Virus record (IMG/VR): IMGVR_UViG_3300017991_000010
Span: 30,029-94,028 of that record
From: a virus
Strand: one strand, 5' to 3'
Length of the DNA: 64,000 nt
A program made the position numbers and the translations under genes. A model generated the notes under the pieces. The model was given only the letters and a program-made list of their open reading frames with translations, was not told the origin of the DNA and did not search any database. Below are positions 8,230-17,356 of this stretch, piece by piece. Within the stretch, counting starts at the first letter, position 1. Each line of letters starts with the position of its first letter.

Positions 8230-8685
8230 ATGCCTGGTCCTTTCGATCGATCCATTCTCGACGCGCTGACCGGCTCCCTGGTTGACACCGTCAAGGGCGC
8301 CGCCTACTCCGCCATCCCCGAGTGCAACTGCTGCGACCAGAAGGCCGTGCCCATCCCGTGCGTGGCCTGCGGCGAGTACTCCTGCATCGATCATGGGTTC
8401 TTCAACAAGCGCCTACAGGCGATCTGCGGCCAGTGCGCCATGGCGCTCGAGGTCGACCTCGACGAGGACGAGCCCCAGGTGGCCGACGTCGACGCCGAGC
8501 GCATCGACTGGGCGTTCTCGATCCTGGGCCTGAGTAAGAGCGCGACAAGCGACGAGATCAAGGCCGCGCACCGCAAGCTGGCCATGCAGTACCACCCCGA
8601 CCGTGGGGGCAATGAGACGGACTTCTCGCAGGCGCAGAAGGCCTTCGAGGTCGCGTCGGAGTACGCAAAGCAGGAGGGACGATAG
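8230..8685 (+). CDS. Zinc-finger J-domain protein (DnaJ-like co-chaperone)
   Basis: 151 residues. The C-terminal 60 residues are a J domain with the diagnostic HPD in MQYHPDRGG, the loop that stimulates Hsp70 ATPase. The N-terminal part has a Cys/His cluster (CNCCDQ, CVACGEYSCIDHG, CGQC) resembling a B-box or zinc ribbon. Expected role: recruiting host DnaK to virion proteins or replication complexes. Leaderless start; followed 1 base later by another zinc protein, with which it may act. Confidence 0.75.
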   Translation: MPGPFDRSILDALTGSLVDTVKGAAYSAIPECNCCDQKAVPIPCVACGEYSCIDHGFFNKRLQAICGQCAMALEVDLDEDEPQVADVDAERIDWAFSILGLSKSATSDEIKAAHRKLAMQYHPDRGGNETDFSQAQKAFEVASEYAKQEGR

Positions 8686-8686
8686 C

Positions 8687-9091
8687 GTGCAGGACTCGTA
8701 CAAGGGTGTCAACCAGGTCTCGCAGATAGCGCGCGTGCCCGGCCGCAAGGTCTACCTCTACTACCGCACGGGCCAGGTCTACCTCGAGTGCGAGCTATAC
8801 GACAAGCCGCACCAGGACAGCGAGGGGAAGGTCCCCCCAGAGCTGCACATCCAGTGCCCGGCCTGCGGCGGCGAGTCCATCATCCCAGGCTCCAAGGTCA
8901 AGAAGACCATCCACGTCGAGTACCTCAAGCCCCCCCGTCGCCTCGAGATGCCCGACAACGGCGAGGTCGTCCAGCAGACGGCGCGCGTGACGGTTGACGA
9001 GGTCTGCCAGTGCGGCTATCCTGACCCGGCTGGAAAGGGGAAATGTGGATGGCGCTTCAAGCTGACGGACAACGTGGTCGAGCGAGTGTAG
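8687..9091 (+). CDS. Zinc-ribbon protein next to the J-domain gene
   Basis: 134 residues from GTG 8687, one base after the J-protein stop, behind AGGAGGG. Paired Cys motifs (QCPACGGE; VCQCGYP and a later CGW) suggest a two-part zinc ribbon; the rest is beta-rich (KVYLYYRTGQVYLECELYD). Probably co-translated with the J-protein; client recognition is possible but unproven. Confidence 0.6.
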   Translation: MQDSYKGVNQVSQIARVPGRKVYLYYRTGQVYLECELYDKPHQDSEGKVPPELHIQCPACGGESIIPGSKVKKTIHVEYLKPPRRLEMPDNGEVVQQTARVTVDEVCQCGYPDPAGKGKCGWRFKLTDNVVERV

Positions 9092-9166
9092 AGGGTCGAT
9101 GGGAGCCGGCGGAGGCGCGCCGGAAATACTGGTGGGGGCGCTTTGCGTTCCCGAAAGGAGAGACAC

Positions 9167-10765
9167 ATGATCTACTTCGTGGCGAGCATCCTAGGCAGGG
9201 GCGAGTGGGCGATCAGGGCGAGGGAGTGGGCGCGGGCCCTCTATCCACTCGCCGACTGCAGGCTCTACTCGACCGATAGGCAGCCCCTCCAGTCCGCCAT
9301 CCTGCCGCGCTACAACCCGACCATCACCAAGGAGCACCCCAACGGCAGCTCGCCCTACGACTTCCTGCTCGAGATGGCGACGCGCGAGCCCAAGGCGGCG
9401 CACTGCACGATCCGCTTCGGTCCCATCCAGACCCTGATGAACATCACCGATCGCGCGCCCTACGAGATCGCGATCACGGACATCCCCGAGAACCTCACCG
9501 GGCGCCAGCGGCGCGTCCTCGAGCGCTTCGACGAGGTCTGGGTTCCCACTCTGGCGATGCAGGAGCTGTACGGGAGTGGGAACTGCGTGGCGTGGGCCGA
9601 GCCACACGCGGGCGGGGGTTTCTGGGGGGCGATCAAGCCGCTCAGCATCGACGACGAGGGGCGCGAGATCACGGCCGCATTCGGGACGTGGGAGGAGATC
9701 GAGCCGCGTGCCGCGCGCTTCTTTGCTCAGCACCCGCCCGACGGGCCCCACCGCTTCTTGGCCGTGTGCCCCGACTGTCCGATCACGACCTCGGGGCAGC
9801 TCGTCAAGGCCTTTGGCCTGGGCGATGTGCGCCTGCCCTTCTCCCTCAGCCCAGCGCTGCCAACGGACATCGAGACCCTGATCGCGATCCGCAAGGCGTG
9901 CAACAACGTCTCTGAAGTGCCCCGCCCCATGGGCCCCTCCTACTGGGATCGCATGAGCTGCTACGCAACCCCGCCGGCCTGGAAGGTGCGCAACCGCCTC
10001 GCGGAGATCCCCAACGACACCGTCGAGCCCGAGCCTGTGCAGGCGAGCGGCCCGGCCTCGAGCGGCACCGACATCTGCTACGTGATCCCCTTCCGCGACC
10101 GGCCTCGGTACATGCTCGAGGACTGCCTGGCTGCGATCCGCGAGGGCGAGCTGCCCAAGGGCGATCGCATTGTGGTCTCCGACCAGTCGCCCGAATTCGA
10201 CCCCGAGGTCCTCGCGCTGTGCGCCCAGTTCGATGCGACGCTCGTGCGCGACATGGCGCCTCCGCACCGCTGGAACGCAGCCAAGTGCCGCAACATTGGC
10301 GTCAGGGCGTGCCCCGAGGCGGACTACTATGCGCTCGTGGACGTGGACTGCACCGTGCCGCCCGACTATGGTGATCGCATCCGCGAAGAGCTGGCCTACG
10401 CGCCCGGCACGCCGATCACGCCCATGGTCTCCGACCTCGACGAGGAAGGTGCCCCTGCTGACTCGCGCCCGGCGCCCGGCTGCACGGTCTACCCGCACCA
10501 CCTCTACTGGGCGGCGAGCGGCATGGATGAGGGCTTCGAGCGCTGGGGCTCCGAGGACATGGACTTGCTCTGGCGCCTGCGGCAGGGCGGGATCGAAGCG
10601 AGCCTGCTCGAGGACGTGATCCTGGAGCACGCCTACCACCCCCCTCAGGAGGGCAAGGCCGAGAGCGGCGAGGCGAACCTCGAGCGCATCAACAGGCGCC
10701 AGCGCGGCGAGCTAGGCGCAGCCAACCCCGACGGATGGGGCGAGGGCGGGGAGGTGGTGGCGTGA
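9167..10765 (+). CDS. Two-domain glycosyltransferase (GT-A C-terminal domain)
   Basis: 532 residues; ATG 9167 has AAAGGAGAG upstream. The N-terminal 290 residues resemble the donor half of GT4-type enzymes (RFDEVWVPTLAMQELY). From about residue 300 there is a GT-A domain: ICYVIPFRDRPRYMLEDCL, a DVDC metal-binding DxD, and the acceptor motif RWGSEDMDLLWRL typical of family 2/7 galactosyl- or hexosaminyltransferases. It ends in NPDGWGEGG, a tail shared with another GT here. Overlaps the next GT gene (GTGA). Builds a glycan on a virion or host surface acceptor; sugar specificity unknown. Confidence 0.75.
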   Translation: MIYFVASILGRGEWAIRAREWARALYPLADCRLYSTDRQPLQSAILPRYNPTITKEHPNGSSPYDFLLEMATREPKAAHCTIRFGPIQTLMNITDRAPYEIAITDIPENLTGRQRRVLERFDEVWVPTLAMQELYGSGNCVAWAEPHAGGGFWGAIKPLSIDDEGREITAAFGTWEEIEPRAARFFAQHPPDGPHRFLAVCPDCPITTSGQLVKAFGLGDVRLPFSLSPALPTDIETLIAIRKACNNVSEVPRPMGPSYWDRMSCYATPPAWKVRNRLAEIPNDTVEPEPVQASGPASSGTDICYVIPFRDRPRYMLEDCLAAIREGELPKGDRIVVSDQSPEFDPEVLALCAQFDATLVRDMAPPHRWNAAKCRNIGVRACPEADYYALVDVDCTVPPDYGDRIREELAYAPGTPITPMVSDLDEEGAPADSRPAPGCTVYPHHLYWAASGMDEGFERWGSEDMDLLWRLRQGGIEASLLEDVILEHAYHPPQEGKAESGEANLERINRRQRGELGAANPDGWGEGGEVVA

Positions 10766-11820
10766 TCACCTTCTACGGCCACTTCAGCGGCTACTCGAGC
10801 TACCCGACGGTCTGCCGCGCGATCGCCAACTACTTGCACTCGATCGGCACGAAAGACTTGCAGCTGTGCGACCTGCGGCCCCAGGGCGCGTACGACGGCG
10901 TCCCCGGCATCTCGCGCGTGCCTTCGAGCACGTGGCGTGCGGTGCAGGAGGGGCGGGCCGACCGATGGAACAAGCGCCCAGGCACTGCGCTCGTCTTCGG
11001 CTTCCCCGAGTGGGTGCGGCGCGTCGCCCAGCACGAGCGCATGGTAGGCTACCACGTGTGCGACGTGGACCGAATCCCCCGGCACTGGGCGCACATCATA
11101 AACACCGAGGACCTCGTCATCACGCCCTCGCAGTGGTGCCACGGCGTGTTCCGCAACTGCGGCGTGACGACCCCGATCGCGATTGTGCACCACGGCGTCG
11201 ATGTGGCCTTCGGGGCGGTCAAGCGTCCGAAGCTCCCGCGCGAGCCCCTGACCTTCCTGCACACCTGCTCGGCGGGAGAGCCCGATCGCAAGGGCACCCT
11301 GCAGCTCGTCGAGGCGTGGGAGCGGCTGGCGTCGATGGGCGAGATCGACGCGAAGCTCACGATCCTGTCGTCCTTCCCCGAGGCGCACGCTCCCCTGGCC
11401 AAGAAGAGCTTAGGCATCAAGGTCATCAGCGGCAAGGTGGCCCGGACGCCTGCTGAGATGGCCCAGTGCGTTGCGGGCTTCCACGGCCTCGTACAGCCGT
11501 CCCGCGCCGAGGGCTTCGGCATGCTGCCCCTCGAGTGCGCCGCTGCAGGCCTCCCAACGCTCGCTACGGACTGCACGGGCCACGCAGAGCATGACAGGTA
11601 CTCGACCTCCTGGAGCATTCCCACGGGCCCCTTGGCCCCCTGCGGAGGCGCCCAAGCACCTAGCCTTGACCTTGGCCACGTTGCCAACGCCCTCTTGTAC
11701 ATGATCGAGAACTACGATACACTCCAAGACGAGGCCAATGCCCGGCGCTCAACCATCATGGAGACGTGGGCGTGGCACAAGGTCCTCGAAAACCTGCCGG
11801 AATTGTTGACACCCTCCTGA
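10762..11820 (+). CDS. GT-B glycosyltransferase, family 4-like
   Basis: 352 residues from GTG 10762, overlapping the previous stop. The C-terminal Rossmann half carries PSRAEGFGMLPLECAAAGLP and LATDCTG, the nucleotide-sugar binding signature of GT4 retaining transferases (E-x7-E). HHGVD and SAGEPDRKGT fit the linker and donor-site loop. Cytoplasmic sugar transfer from an NDP-sugar; acceptor unknown. Part of the glycan cassette reaching to 22447. Confidence 0.8.
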   Translation: MITFYGHFSGYSSYPTVCRAIANYLHSIGTKDLQLCDLRPQGAYDGVPGISRVPSSTWRAVQEGRADRWNKRPGTALVFGFPEWVRRVAQHERMVGYHVCDVDRIPRHWAHIINTEDLVITPSQWCHGVFRNCGVTTPIAIVHHGVDVAFGAVKRPKLPREPLTFLHTCSAGEPDRKGTLQLVEAWERLASMGEIDAKLTILSSFPEAHAPLAKKSLGIKVISGKVARTPAEMAQCVAGFHGLVQPSRAEGFGMLPLECAAAGLPTLATDCTGHAEHDRYSTSWSIPTGPLAPCGGAQAPSLDLGHVANALLYMIENYDTLQDEANARRSTIMETWAWHKVLENLPELLTPS

Positions 11821-11870
11821 GCGTCAGCGCCGGTCTGCTCGCCCTCCTCCTCTTTCCTCAGAGGTAGTCA

Positions 11871-12425
11871 ATGCCCGGTGAGCAGGGATCGCATCCTATC
11901 CAGCAACTGGCGCCGATCGTAGCGCAGGAAACGTCCTACTCCGTCTCGGGCGTGGGCGCGAACGAGACCCGTACGGTACTGTGTGACGCTACAGGCCGGC
12001 TGGTCGTCGTAGCGCCCGCGGCAGGCATCGGCGTCGACATCCAGTTCGTCGATGGCAACCCCGTCCAGAGCGATGGCGCCGGCACCATGAACGTCGCAGT
12101 CCAGGGCGTCGAGGGCGACGACACGACCCTGACCCCAGTCCCCGCAGCGCGCTTCTCGCCCGTCGACAGCGAGGGCGGCTCGCAGGCCGTGACGAACGTG
12201 AGCGCGCGCATCGGTCCCTTGACGGTCAACAAGGCCATCCAGTTCTTCTGCGACGAGATTTGTTGGTGCGCCAAGGGGAACAACACCGTGGTAGCGACCA
12301 ACAACGACACGCCCATCCAGGCTGGCGTGGTCTACGAGTACGTGCCCACGGCGGGGAACGACTATCTCGCGTTCATCCACGACGCGAACGACGGCGACCT
12401 CAAATACGGTCGGGCGGAGGCGTAG
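11871..12425 (+). CDS. Probable virion surface protein, beta-rich
   Basis: 184 residues, small and acidic residues dominate, with beta-strand-like repeats (RTVLCDATGRLVVVAP, TMNVAVQGVEGDD). AGAGG ribosome site before ATG. The MPG start is shared with the spike-like protein at 14071. Lies between glycosyltransferases and beta-helix proteins, so it may be the spike base or a glycosylated surface protein (inference). A TTGACA at 11806 has no matching -10. Confidence 0.45.
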   Translation: MPGEQGSHPIQQLAPIVAQETSYSVSGVGANETRTVLCDATGRLVVVAPAAGIGVDIQFVDGNPVQSDGAGTMNVAVQGVEGDDTTLTPVPAARFSPVDSEGGSQAVTNVSARIGPLTVNKAIQFFCDEICWCAKGNNTVVATNNDTPIQAGVVYEYVPTAGNDYLAFIHDANDGDLKYGRAEA

Positions 12426-12428
12426 ATC

Positions 12429-14069
12429 ATGGGCTCAACGCTCTGGGGCACGACGCTACCGAGGGGCGGTGGTGCTGGTGGTGCGCTTTCACTGCCCGAC
12501 ATCCAGCAGATCCTCATCGTGGACAAGACCGCAGGCACTTACGCGCCCGACGGCACGCAGCAGCGTCCCTTCAACTCGATCGGTGCGGCCGTGACTGCCG
12601 CAGTAGCGCTTGCGCCCACGACGACCAATCGCATTCTGATCTACATCCACCCGGGCATCTACGAAGAAGCCGTAGCCATCACCAACGACTTCATCTACCT
12701 CCAGGGCGAGGATCGGGACACGACGATCATCACGAGCGACACGGTGACCCTGGGGATCACGGCCGACGAGGTCTCGGTTTCGGACCTGACGATCCACAGC
12801 GAGGATGCGTTCTACGCGATCGGCCTCAATGGCTCCTTCAACGAGTTCGTCCGGTTCTTCAACTGCCTGATCGATGTTGGTGACCCTGACGGGTACGTGT
12901 TCATCGAGGGCGGCGCCTCTGCGTGGTTCGAGCGCTGCGATTGGATCGTGGACGATGGTGCAGGAGGCGACCCTGCGCTTGCAACAGACGATGACGCGTC
13001 CAACCGCGTGGTCCTCAACGACTGCACCATCTCAGGTGGCTATATCGACTTCGACGGCGGCGCGCTCACAGTCCGGGACGGCTCGATCTCGTCCGACTCC
13101 GCCAACGGCTGTGTGCGCCTGACTGACGCCAACGTAGGCGTAGTCACGCTCGACAGCGTACACTTCATTGGCTTGGCTGCTGGGGCGCGCAAGATCTACG
13201 TGACCGCGGCGCCCACTCAGGGAATCGTGCGCAACTGCCTCTTTGACTCGGGCGCGAACAACCCCGACATCGACTCGACCGTAGCACTCACCGGCTGGAT
13301 CATTGAGGGCAACGTGATGGAGGCAGGGATCGACTCCAATGTCTCGCACGTGGCCCCGACGCGCTACGTGGGTGCGGCAGGGGACGTCGACTTTTATGCA
13401 GCCATCCAGGACGCTCTCGACGCGTGCACCTTCGACGACATCACCGTGCACCTGCTGCAGGACTTCACGATCGCCGCAGCGCTGACTCCGCCTTCAAGGC
13501 CCGTGATCATCGATGGCCATGGGTTCACGATAACGCGCGCGGCAGGCTCTCCGGCCATAACGATCGGCTCCAGTGACGACCTCGAGACACGGGACGTGAA
13601 CATCGTTGGCAGCATCGACTTTGCTCCCGCGCAAGGAGGCGCTACGCTGCTCCTGGGCCCCGGCACGGTTCTTACGGGCATGCTTGACGTGCAGAGCGGT
13701 GACGCTACAGCCACAGTTGACCTGGACGGAGCTACCGTGAACGGCGACGCGAGCGACAACTACTGCATCCGTCTCGCCGACGCAGACCCGGTCGTGACGA
13801 TCAAGCGCTCCTACCTGAAGGGCAATAGCGGCAACGTGGCCATCTACTGGGATACGGTCACGAACGACGACCTACAGCTCGCGTGGTCTACGGTGATCCA
13901 CGGGAGCGTGGGCGCCAACAACCCTTTCGGGAGGTCGGGTGCGCAGACGCCAGACTACAAGTCGCACCACGACGCGTACAACAGCGATCCCGAAGCAGGG
14001 GCGATCTGGACCAACCTGGTGGCTGCTGGGCAGCGGTTTGACAGCCTAGACGTGAACACGGACTACTAG
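12429..14069 (+). CDS. Beta-helix (pectate-lyase-like) spike protein, copy 1
   Basis: 546 residues. After a Gly-rich start comes DGTQQRPFNSIGAAVTAA and YIHPGIYEEAVAI, the usual entry into right-handed parallel beta-helices of phage spikes and polysaccharide-binding proteins; the rest is rung-like. It is a tandem paralogue of the next protein: N-terminal LPRG/LSLPDI/DGTQQ and C-terminal NNPFGRS, YNSDPEAG, SLDVNT are conserved while the middle diverges. Likely receptor-binding or glycan-degrading surface protein; no catalytic residues assigned. Confidence 0.65.
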   Translation: MGSTLWGTTLPRGGGAGGALSLPDIQQILIVDKTAGTYAPDGTQQRPFNSIGAAVTAAVALAPTTTNRILIYIHPGIYEEAVAITNDFIYLQGEDRDTTIITSDTVTLGITADEVSVSDLTIHSEDAFYAIGLNGSFNEFVRFFNCLIDVGDPDGYVFIEGGASAWFERCDWIVDDGAGGDPALATDDDASNRVVLNDCTISGGYIDFDGGALTVRDGSISSDSANGCVRLTDANVGVVTLDSVHFIGLAAGARKIYVTAAPTQGIVRNCLFDSGANNPDIDSTVALTGWIIEGNVMEAGIDSNVSHVAPTRYVGAAGDVDFYAAIQDALDACTFDDITVHLLQDFTIAAALTPPSRPVIIDGHGFTITRAAGSPAITIGSSDDLETRDVNIVGSIDFAPAQGGATLLLGPGTVLTGMLDVQSGDATATVDLDGATVNGDASDNYCIRLADADPVVTIKRSYLKGNSGNVAIYWDTVTNDDLQLAWSTVIHGSVGANNPFGRSGAQTPDYKSHHDAYNSDPEAGAIWTNLVAAGQRFDSLDVNTDY

Positions 14070-14070
14070 C

Positions 14071-15672
14071 ATGCCTGGAATGCACATCTCGACACTCCCC
14101 CGCGGCGCAGTCGGCCTTGGGCGCCTCTCCCTGCCCGACATCACAAACGTTCTCTTCGTGGACAAGTCCTCCGAGGTGGGCTCGCAGGACGGCACGCAGC
14201 AGAACCCCTACCACACGATCCAGGCGGCCATCACGGCAGCCAACGCGCTCGCCGCTGTGGCTACGCCGTACCTGGTCTACGTGTATCCAGGCATCTACGA
14301 CGAGGCGATCACGCTCTCGACCGACTACGTGTACCTCGCTGGCGCGAACCGGGACACGACGATCGTAGAGAACTCGGGGGCGAACGTCGTCACGATCACC
14401 TCTGACCTGACGAGCATCAACGACCTCACGATCAGGGCAAGCAGCACGCGCCGCACGATCAGCATGGGCGTGGCTGCCAGCAACTACGTCCCGGTCTTCA
14501 ACTGCATTCTGGCTGGCGCGACAGCGAACAACTACGTCGACGCTTCCCTTGGCGCGATGCTGCGGTTTGTTGACTGCGCCTTCGTCAGTGACGTAGACGG
14601 CGTGGTCCTCCTGACTCTTACGGCTACTACTGACGTGCTGGTCGAGAACTGCGCCATCACAGGAGGTCTGCACCACAGGCAAGGGAGCTTGCTCGTACAG
14701 GACTCCAGCATCCTTGCAGAGGCAGTCGACGGCATCCTGATGAACACTGCCGCGGCTTCTTTGTCCGTGCGAAATAGCCACATTGTGAGCACAAACAACT
14801 CGGCGATCATGGTGAACTTCGCGCCGGTGTCGATCGTGCTTCAGAACAACCTGATGTCAGCCAACGCGGCATCCTACGCGATCGGAGCGGGGGTAGCGGT
14901 CACGGGTGCCGTAGTCGAGGACAACATCCTGACCACAGGGCTCGGCATCGACCCGGACGTCTCCCATGTGGCGCCCCACCGGAACGTAGGATCTAACGGG
15001 ATGCGGGACTGGTACGCAACCACACAGAACGCGCTGGACTCCTGCACCTTCGACGGGATCACGGTGCACCTCCTAAAAGATGAGGCTACTGCTGCGCTGC
15101 TTAGGCCGCCTGACTTCTGTGTGATCGTCGACGGACACAACCACACGATCTCGCGCGCTGGGGGCGTGCTCACCATACTGTCGGGAGAGTGCATAATAAC
15201 CAAGCGTTTGGGTTTGGTCGGTAAGATCGTCGTAGCTGGCACCAACGGCCAGTTGTATCTGACAGATAGGAGTTCAGTTCTTGGTGGGATTCAGTTTGCT
15301 GTGACGTCAGCAGGCGCGATGCTAATACAAGACACCGAAATAGTGGGCTCTGCAGTGTGGAACTACCCCGTGCAGATTGACACTAACCCAGGCTTCTCCA
15401 TCCTGATCAACCGCTCGAGGCTCGAAGGGGTATCTGGGTCCCCTGCAGTCTACTGGACGAGCGCGAACGACGACCTATCGATCAAGTACAGCACACTGTG
15501 GCACGGCTCTGGCGCGGGAAACAACCCCTTTGGGCGTAGCGCTGCTCAGACGCCCGACTACAAGAGCTACCAGAGCGCCTACAACTCAGACCCCGAGGCT
15601 GGAGGCATCTGGACAAATCTGGTTGCGGCCGGGCAGCGCTGTGACTCGCTCGACGTCAACACGAACTACTGA
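14071..15672 (+). CDS. Beta-helix (pectate-lyase-like) spike protein, copy 2
   Basis: 533 residues, starting 1 base after copy 1. Same architecture: LPRG, DGTQQNPYHTIQAAITAA, YVYPGIYDEAITL, beta-helical rungs, and the shared C-terminal NNPFGRSAAQTPDYKS with LDVNTNY at the end. The nucleotide sequence around 15180-15340 is more AT-rich than its surroundings, consistent with exchange of the variable middle. Probably an alternative or heteromeric receptor-binding spike. Confidence 0.65.
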   Translation: MPGMHISTLPRGAVGLGRLSLPDITNVLFVDKSSEVGSQDGTQQNPYHTIQAAITAANALAAVATPYLVYVYPGIYDEAITLSTDYVYLAGANRDTTIVENSGANVVTITSDLTSINDLTIRASSTRRTISMGVAASNYVPVFNCILAGATANNYVDASLGAMLRFVDCAFVSDVDGVVLLTLTATTDVLVENCAITGGLHHRQGSLLVQDSSILAEAVDGILMNTAAASLSVRNSHIVSTNNSAIMVNFAPVSIVLQNNLMSANAASYAIGAGVAVTGAVVEDNILTTGLGIDPDVSHVAPHRNVGSNGMRDWYATTQNALDSCTFDGITVHLLKDEATAALLRPPDFCVIVDGHNHTISRAGGVLTILSGECIITKRLGLVGKIVVAGTNGQLYLTDRSSVLGGIQFAVTSAGAMLIQDTEIVGSAVWNYPVQIDTNPGFSILINRSRLEGVSGSPAVYWTSANDDLSIKYSTLWHGSGAGNNPFGRSAAQTPDYKSYQSAYNSDPEAGGIWTNLVAAGQRCDSLDVNTNY

Positions 15673-15682
15673 GAGGACTCTG

Positions 15683-16327
15683 ATGGCCAACGCTTTCTCC
15701 GATTCGTACACCGCGATGATCGATCAGCTGCGCGACATCGAGGAGGCGCTGCGCGGCGTGCAGGAGGTCTGGGACGACCTAGTAGATGAGCAGGTCCCGC
15801 ACCTGGCGGCGCTGGACATGGACGGAGACCCCAGCCCCTTCGACGCCAAGCTCGCTGAGATGGGCACGTGGACGAACGGAGTAGAGCTACGCCCTGCGGA
15901 TCTTGCCGCGTCTGCGCGTTCGCGCTTTGCTTCCGAGGCGCTAGGCATTCGCGCAGCGTCGATCGAGGTGATGCGAAAGCGCGCTCGCAGCATGGCAGAA
16001 CGTCTAGCGCGGACGGCGCGGGAGCAAGCAAGAGGCGTCAGCCTTGTGACGCGCGCTCATGCGGACGCAGTAAAGGACCCGCACGATCTTGCTTGGGTGG
16101 CCAAGCTCCTGCTAGGCCTCCACGCGCTTGACCAAACGGGCGTGCCGAAGGGCGTCGAACCTACTGCGGCAGCCTTGATCGACGACGGGATGAAGCTGTG
16201 CGTGACGCGCGGGGCTACCTTGGCTCGCGTGGTCCGCACTCTGCTCCGCCAGTACCCGGATCACGTGCAGTCCCACGAGGTGCTGAAGGCCGCGCGCTAC
16301 GCAGCGGGGTTGCAGGATGGTAGCTAA
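15683..16327 (+). CDS. Helical protein of the spike gene cluster
   Basis: 214 residues; ATG 15683 (MANAFSDSYTAMIDQLRDIE) has GAGAGGA upstream. Almost entirely alpha-helical with heptad-like charge patterns (DIEEALRGVQEVWDDLVDEQ), suggesting a coiled-coil trimer or scaffold. Overlaps the next gene by 11 bases. No family recognised; spike stalk or assembly factor are options. Confidence 0.5.
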   Translation: MANAFSDSYTAMIDQLRDIEEALRGVQEVWDDLVDEQVPHLAALDMDGDPSPFDAKLAEMGTWTNGVELRPADLAASARSRFASEALGIRAASIEVMRKRARSMAERLARTAREQARGVSLVTRAHADAVKDPHDLAWVAKLLLGLHALDQTGVPKGVEPTAAALIDDGMKLCVTRGATLARVVRTLLRQYPDHVQSHEVLKAARYAAGLQDGS

Positions 16328-17234
16328 GCTCAACCACCACATCGGAGCGCATGCGGGAGATGCAGCAGCCAACGCGTTCATCGCGGCAGCTGGTTGGACT
16401 GTCGAGAGCGGCTGGATGTACGACGACACGTCTTCAGGAAAGCTCAAGACCTGGGACGACCAGCAAAACGCTTGGCTCTTCTTCGGCGGCGCGTCGGGCG
16501 AGTCTGGACAAGAAACGCTTTGGGAGTGGAACGGCAACGACATCTCGCAGTTCGATAGTCCGCTGTCATACGGCGGAGGAAACGGCACACTCTCGGTGGC
16601 GACCTATCCTGCAGGTCTAGACGTGCCGCGCCGCAACCGCTTGGTGTACACCCATGACGGAAGCCCTGCAGTGCGCGCCGGCCGCCTGTACTGGATCAAC
16701 GACCTCCCCACGCTGCCTGATGCCTACGTAGTGGAAGCCACGCTGGGCCCGCGCAACGAGCTAACCCTCGGCGCCAACACGGCCCCAGGTGTAGCTGTCC
16801 TGGGGCAGGATACGGCGCACTTCTTGCTGTTTGGCCGAGGGGGTGCCGGCTTCCAGGACGACCTCAACCTGGAGATCACCAACGGGGTGACATACGACGT
16901 TGGCGCACGGTGGACTACCATGCTGACCGGCGCGATGGATCGCACGGACGAAGGGTACCGAGTTCGGATGCTTGTCGATCTCCGAGACCCCACGGGCTCG
17001 ACAGACCCTGGCATCAGCCTGTACCTGCTTCGCCCTGGCATGGAGGCCGTAACACGCGCCAGCTCGGTCGGCTGGACTGGATCTGGCGGTTCTCCGCCCC
17101 CAGACCCCTCGTCGTCCTGGGATGCGGGTTGGCAGTCCGGCGGCACATGCAAGAACGTAGGGCTGAACTTCCTGCATGACGCCACCGCCGCCGGCTCTGC
17201 GTACATCACAGACTTCCGTGTTCTAACCGTCTAG
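16317..17234 (+). CDS. Surface protein with N-terminal attachment module and beta-sandwich
   Basis: 305 residues. The first 35 residues (HHIGAHAGDAAANAFIAAAGW) match the N-terminus of the protein at 38365-38928 (HYIGQFASDAAASAFISSMGW), which suggests a common virion-anchoring module on different outer domains. The rest is beta-rich, like a lectin or carbohydrate-binding sandwich, ending AYITDFRVLTV. Receptor binding inferred. Confidence 0.5.
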   Translation: MVAKLNHHIGAHAGDAAANAFIAAAGWTVESGWMYDDTSSGKLKTWDDQQNAWLFFGGASGESGQETLWEWNGNDISQFDSPLSYGGGNGTLSVATYPAGLDVPRRNRLVYTHDGSPAVRAGRLYWINDLPTLPDAYVVEATLGPRNELTLGANTAPGVAVLGQDTAHFLLFGRGGAGFQDDLNLEITNGVTYDVGARWTTMLTGAMDRTDEGYRVRMLVDLRDPTGSTDPGISLYLLRPGMEAVTRASSVGWTGSGGSPPPDPSSSWDAGWQSGGTCKNVGLNFLHDATAAGSAYITDFRVLTV

Positions 17235-17243
17235 GAGCAGATC

Positions 17244-17339
17244 ATGTCAGGACTCATTCCACACTACCTCGGGCCCTTCGACCGGCACCACCTGGGTCGC
17301 GACGGGGTTCTGATGTCCCCTGGACAGCGCCTCGCCTAG
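17244..17339 (+). CDS. Short protein with the same N-terminal attachment motif (31 residues)
   Basis: ATG 17244 behind AGGAG starts MSGLIPHYLGPFDRHH and stops after 31 residues. LIPHYLGPF is close to LVPHYIGQF of the spike-like protein at 38365-38928, so this is either a truncated copy of that gene type or a mini-protein occupying the same binding site. It ends inside the next promoter region. Confidence 0.45.
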   Translation: MSGLIPHYLGPFDRHHLGRDGVLMSPGQRLA

Positions 17340-17350
17340 CGTGATATCAT
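17321..17350 (+). promoter_or_regulatory. Extended -10 promoter of a leaderless glycosyltransferase gene
   Basis: TGGACA (17321-17326), an 18-base spacer, then TATCAT (17345-17350) with TG one base before it. Its last T lies 7 nt before ATG 17357, and only C residues separate them, so no ribosome site exists. It lies inside the end of the 31-residue ORF. Confidence 0.6.
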
Positions 17351-17356
17351 CCCCCC

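Noticed and set aside
11806-11839. TTGACA at 11806 as a promoter for the gene at 11871
   Set aside because: No acceptable -10 at 15-19 bases; the nearest TCTGCT is 22 bases away.
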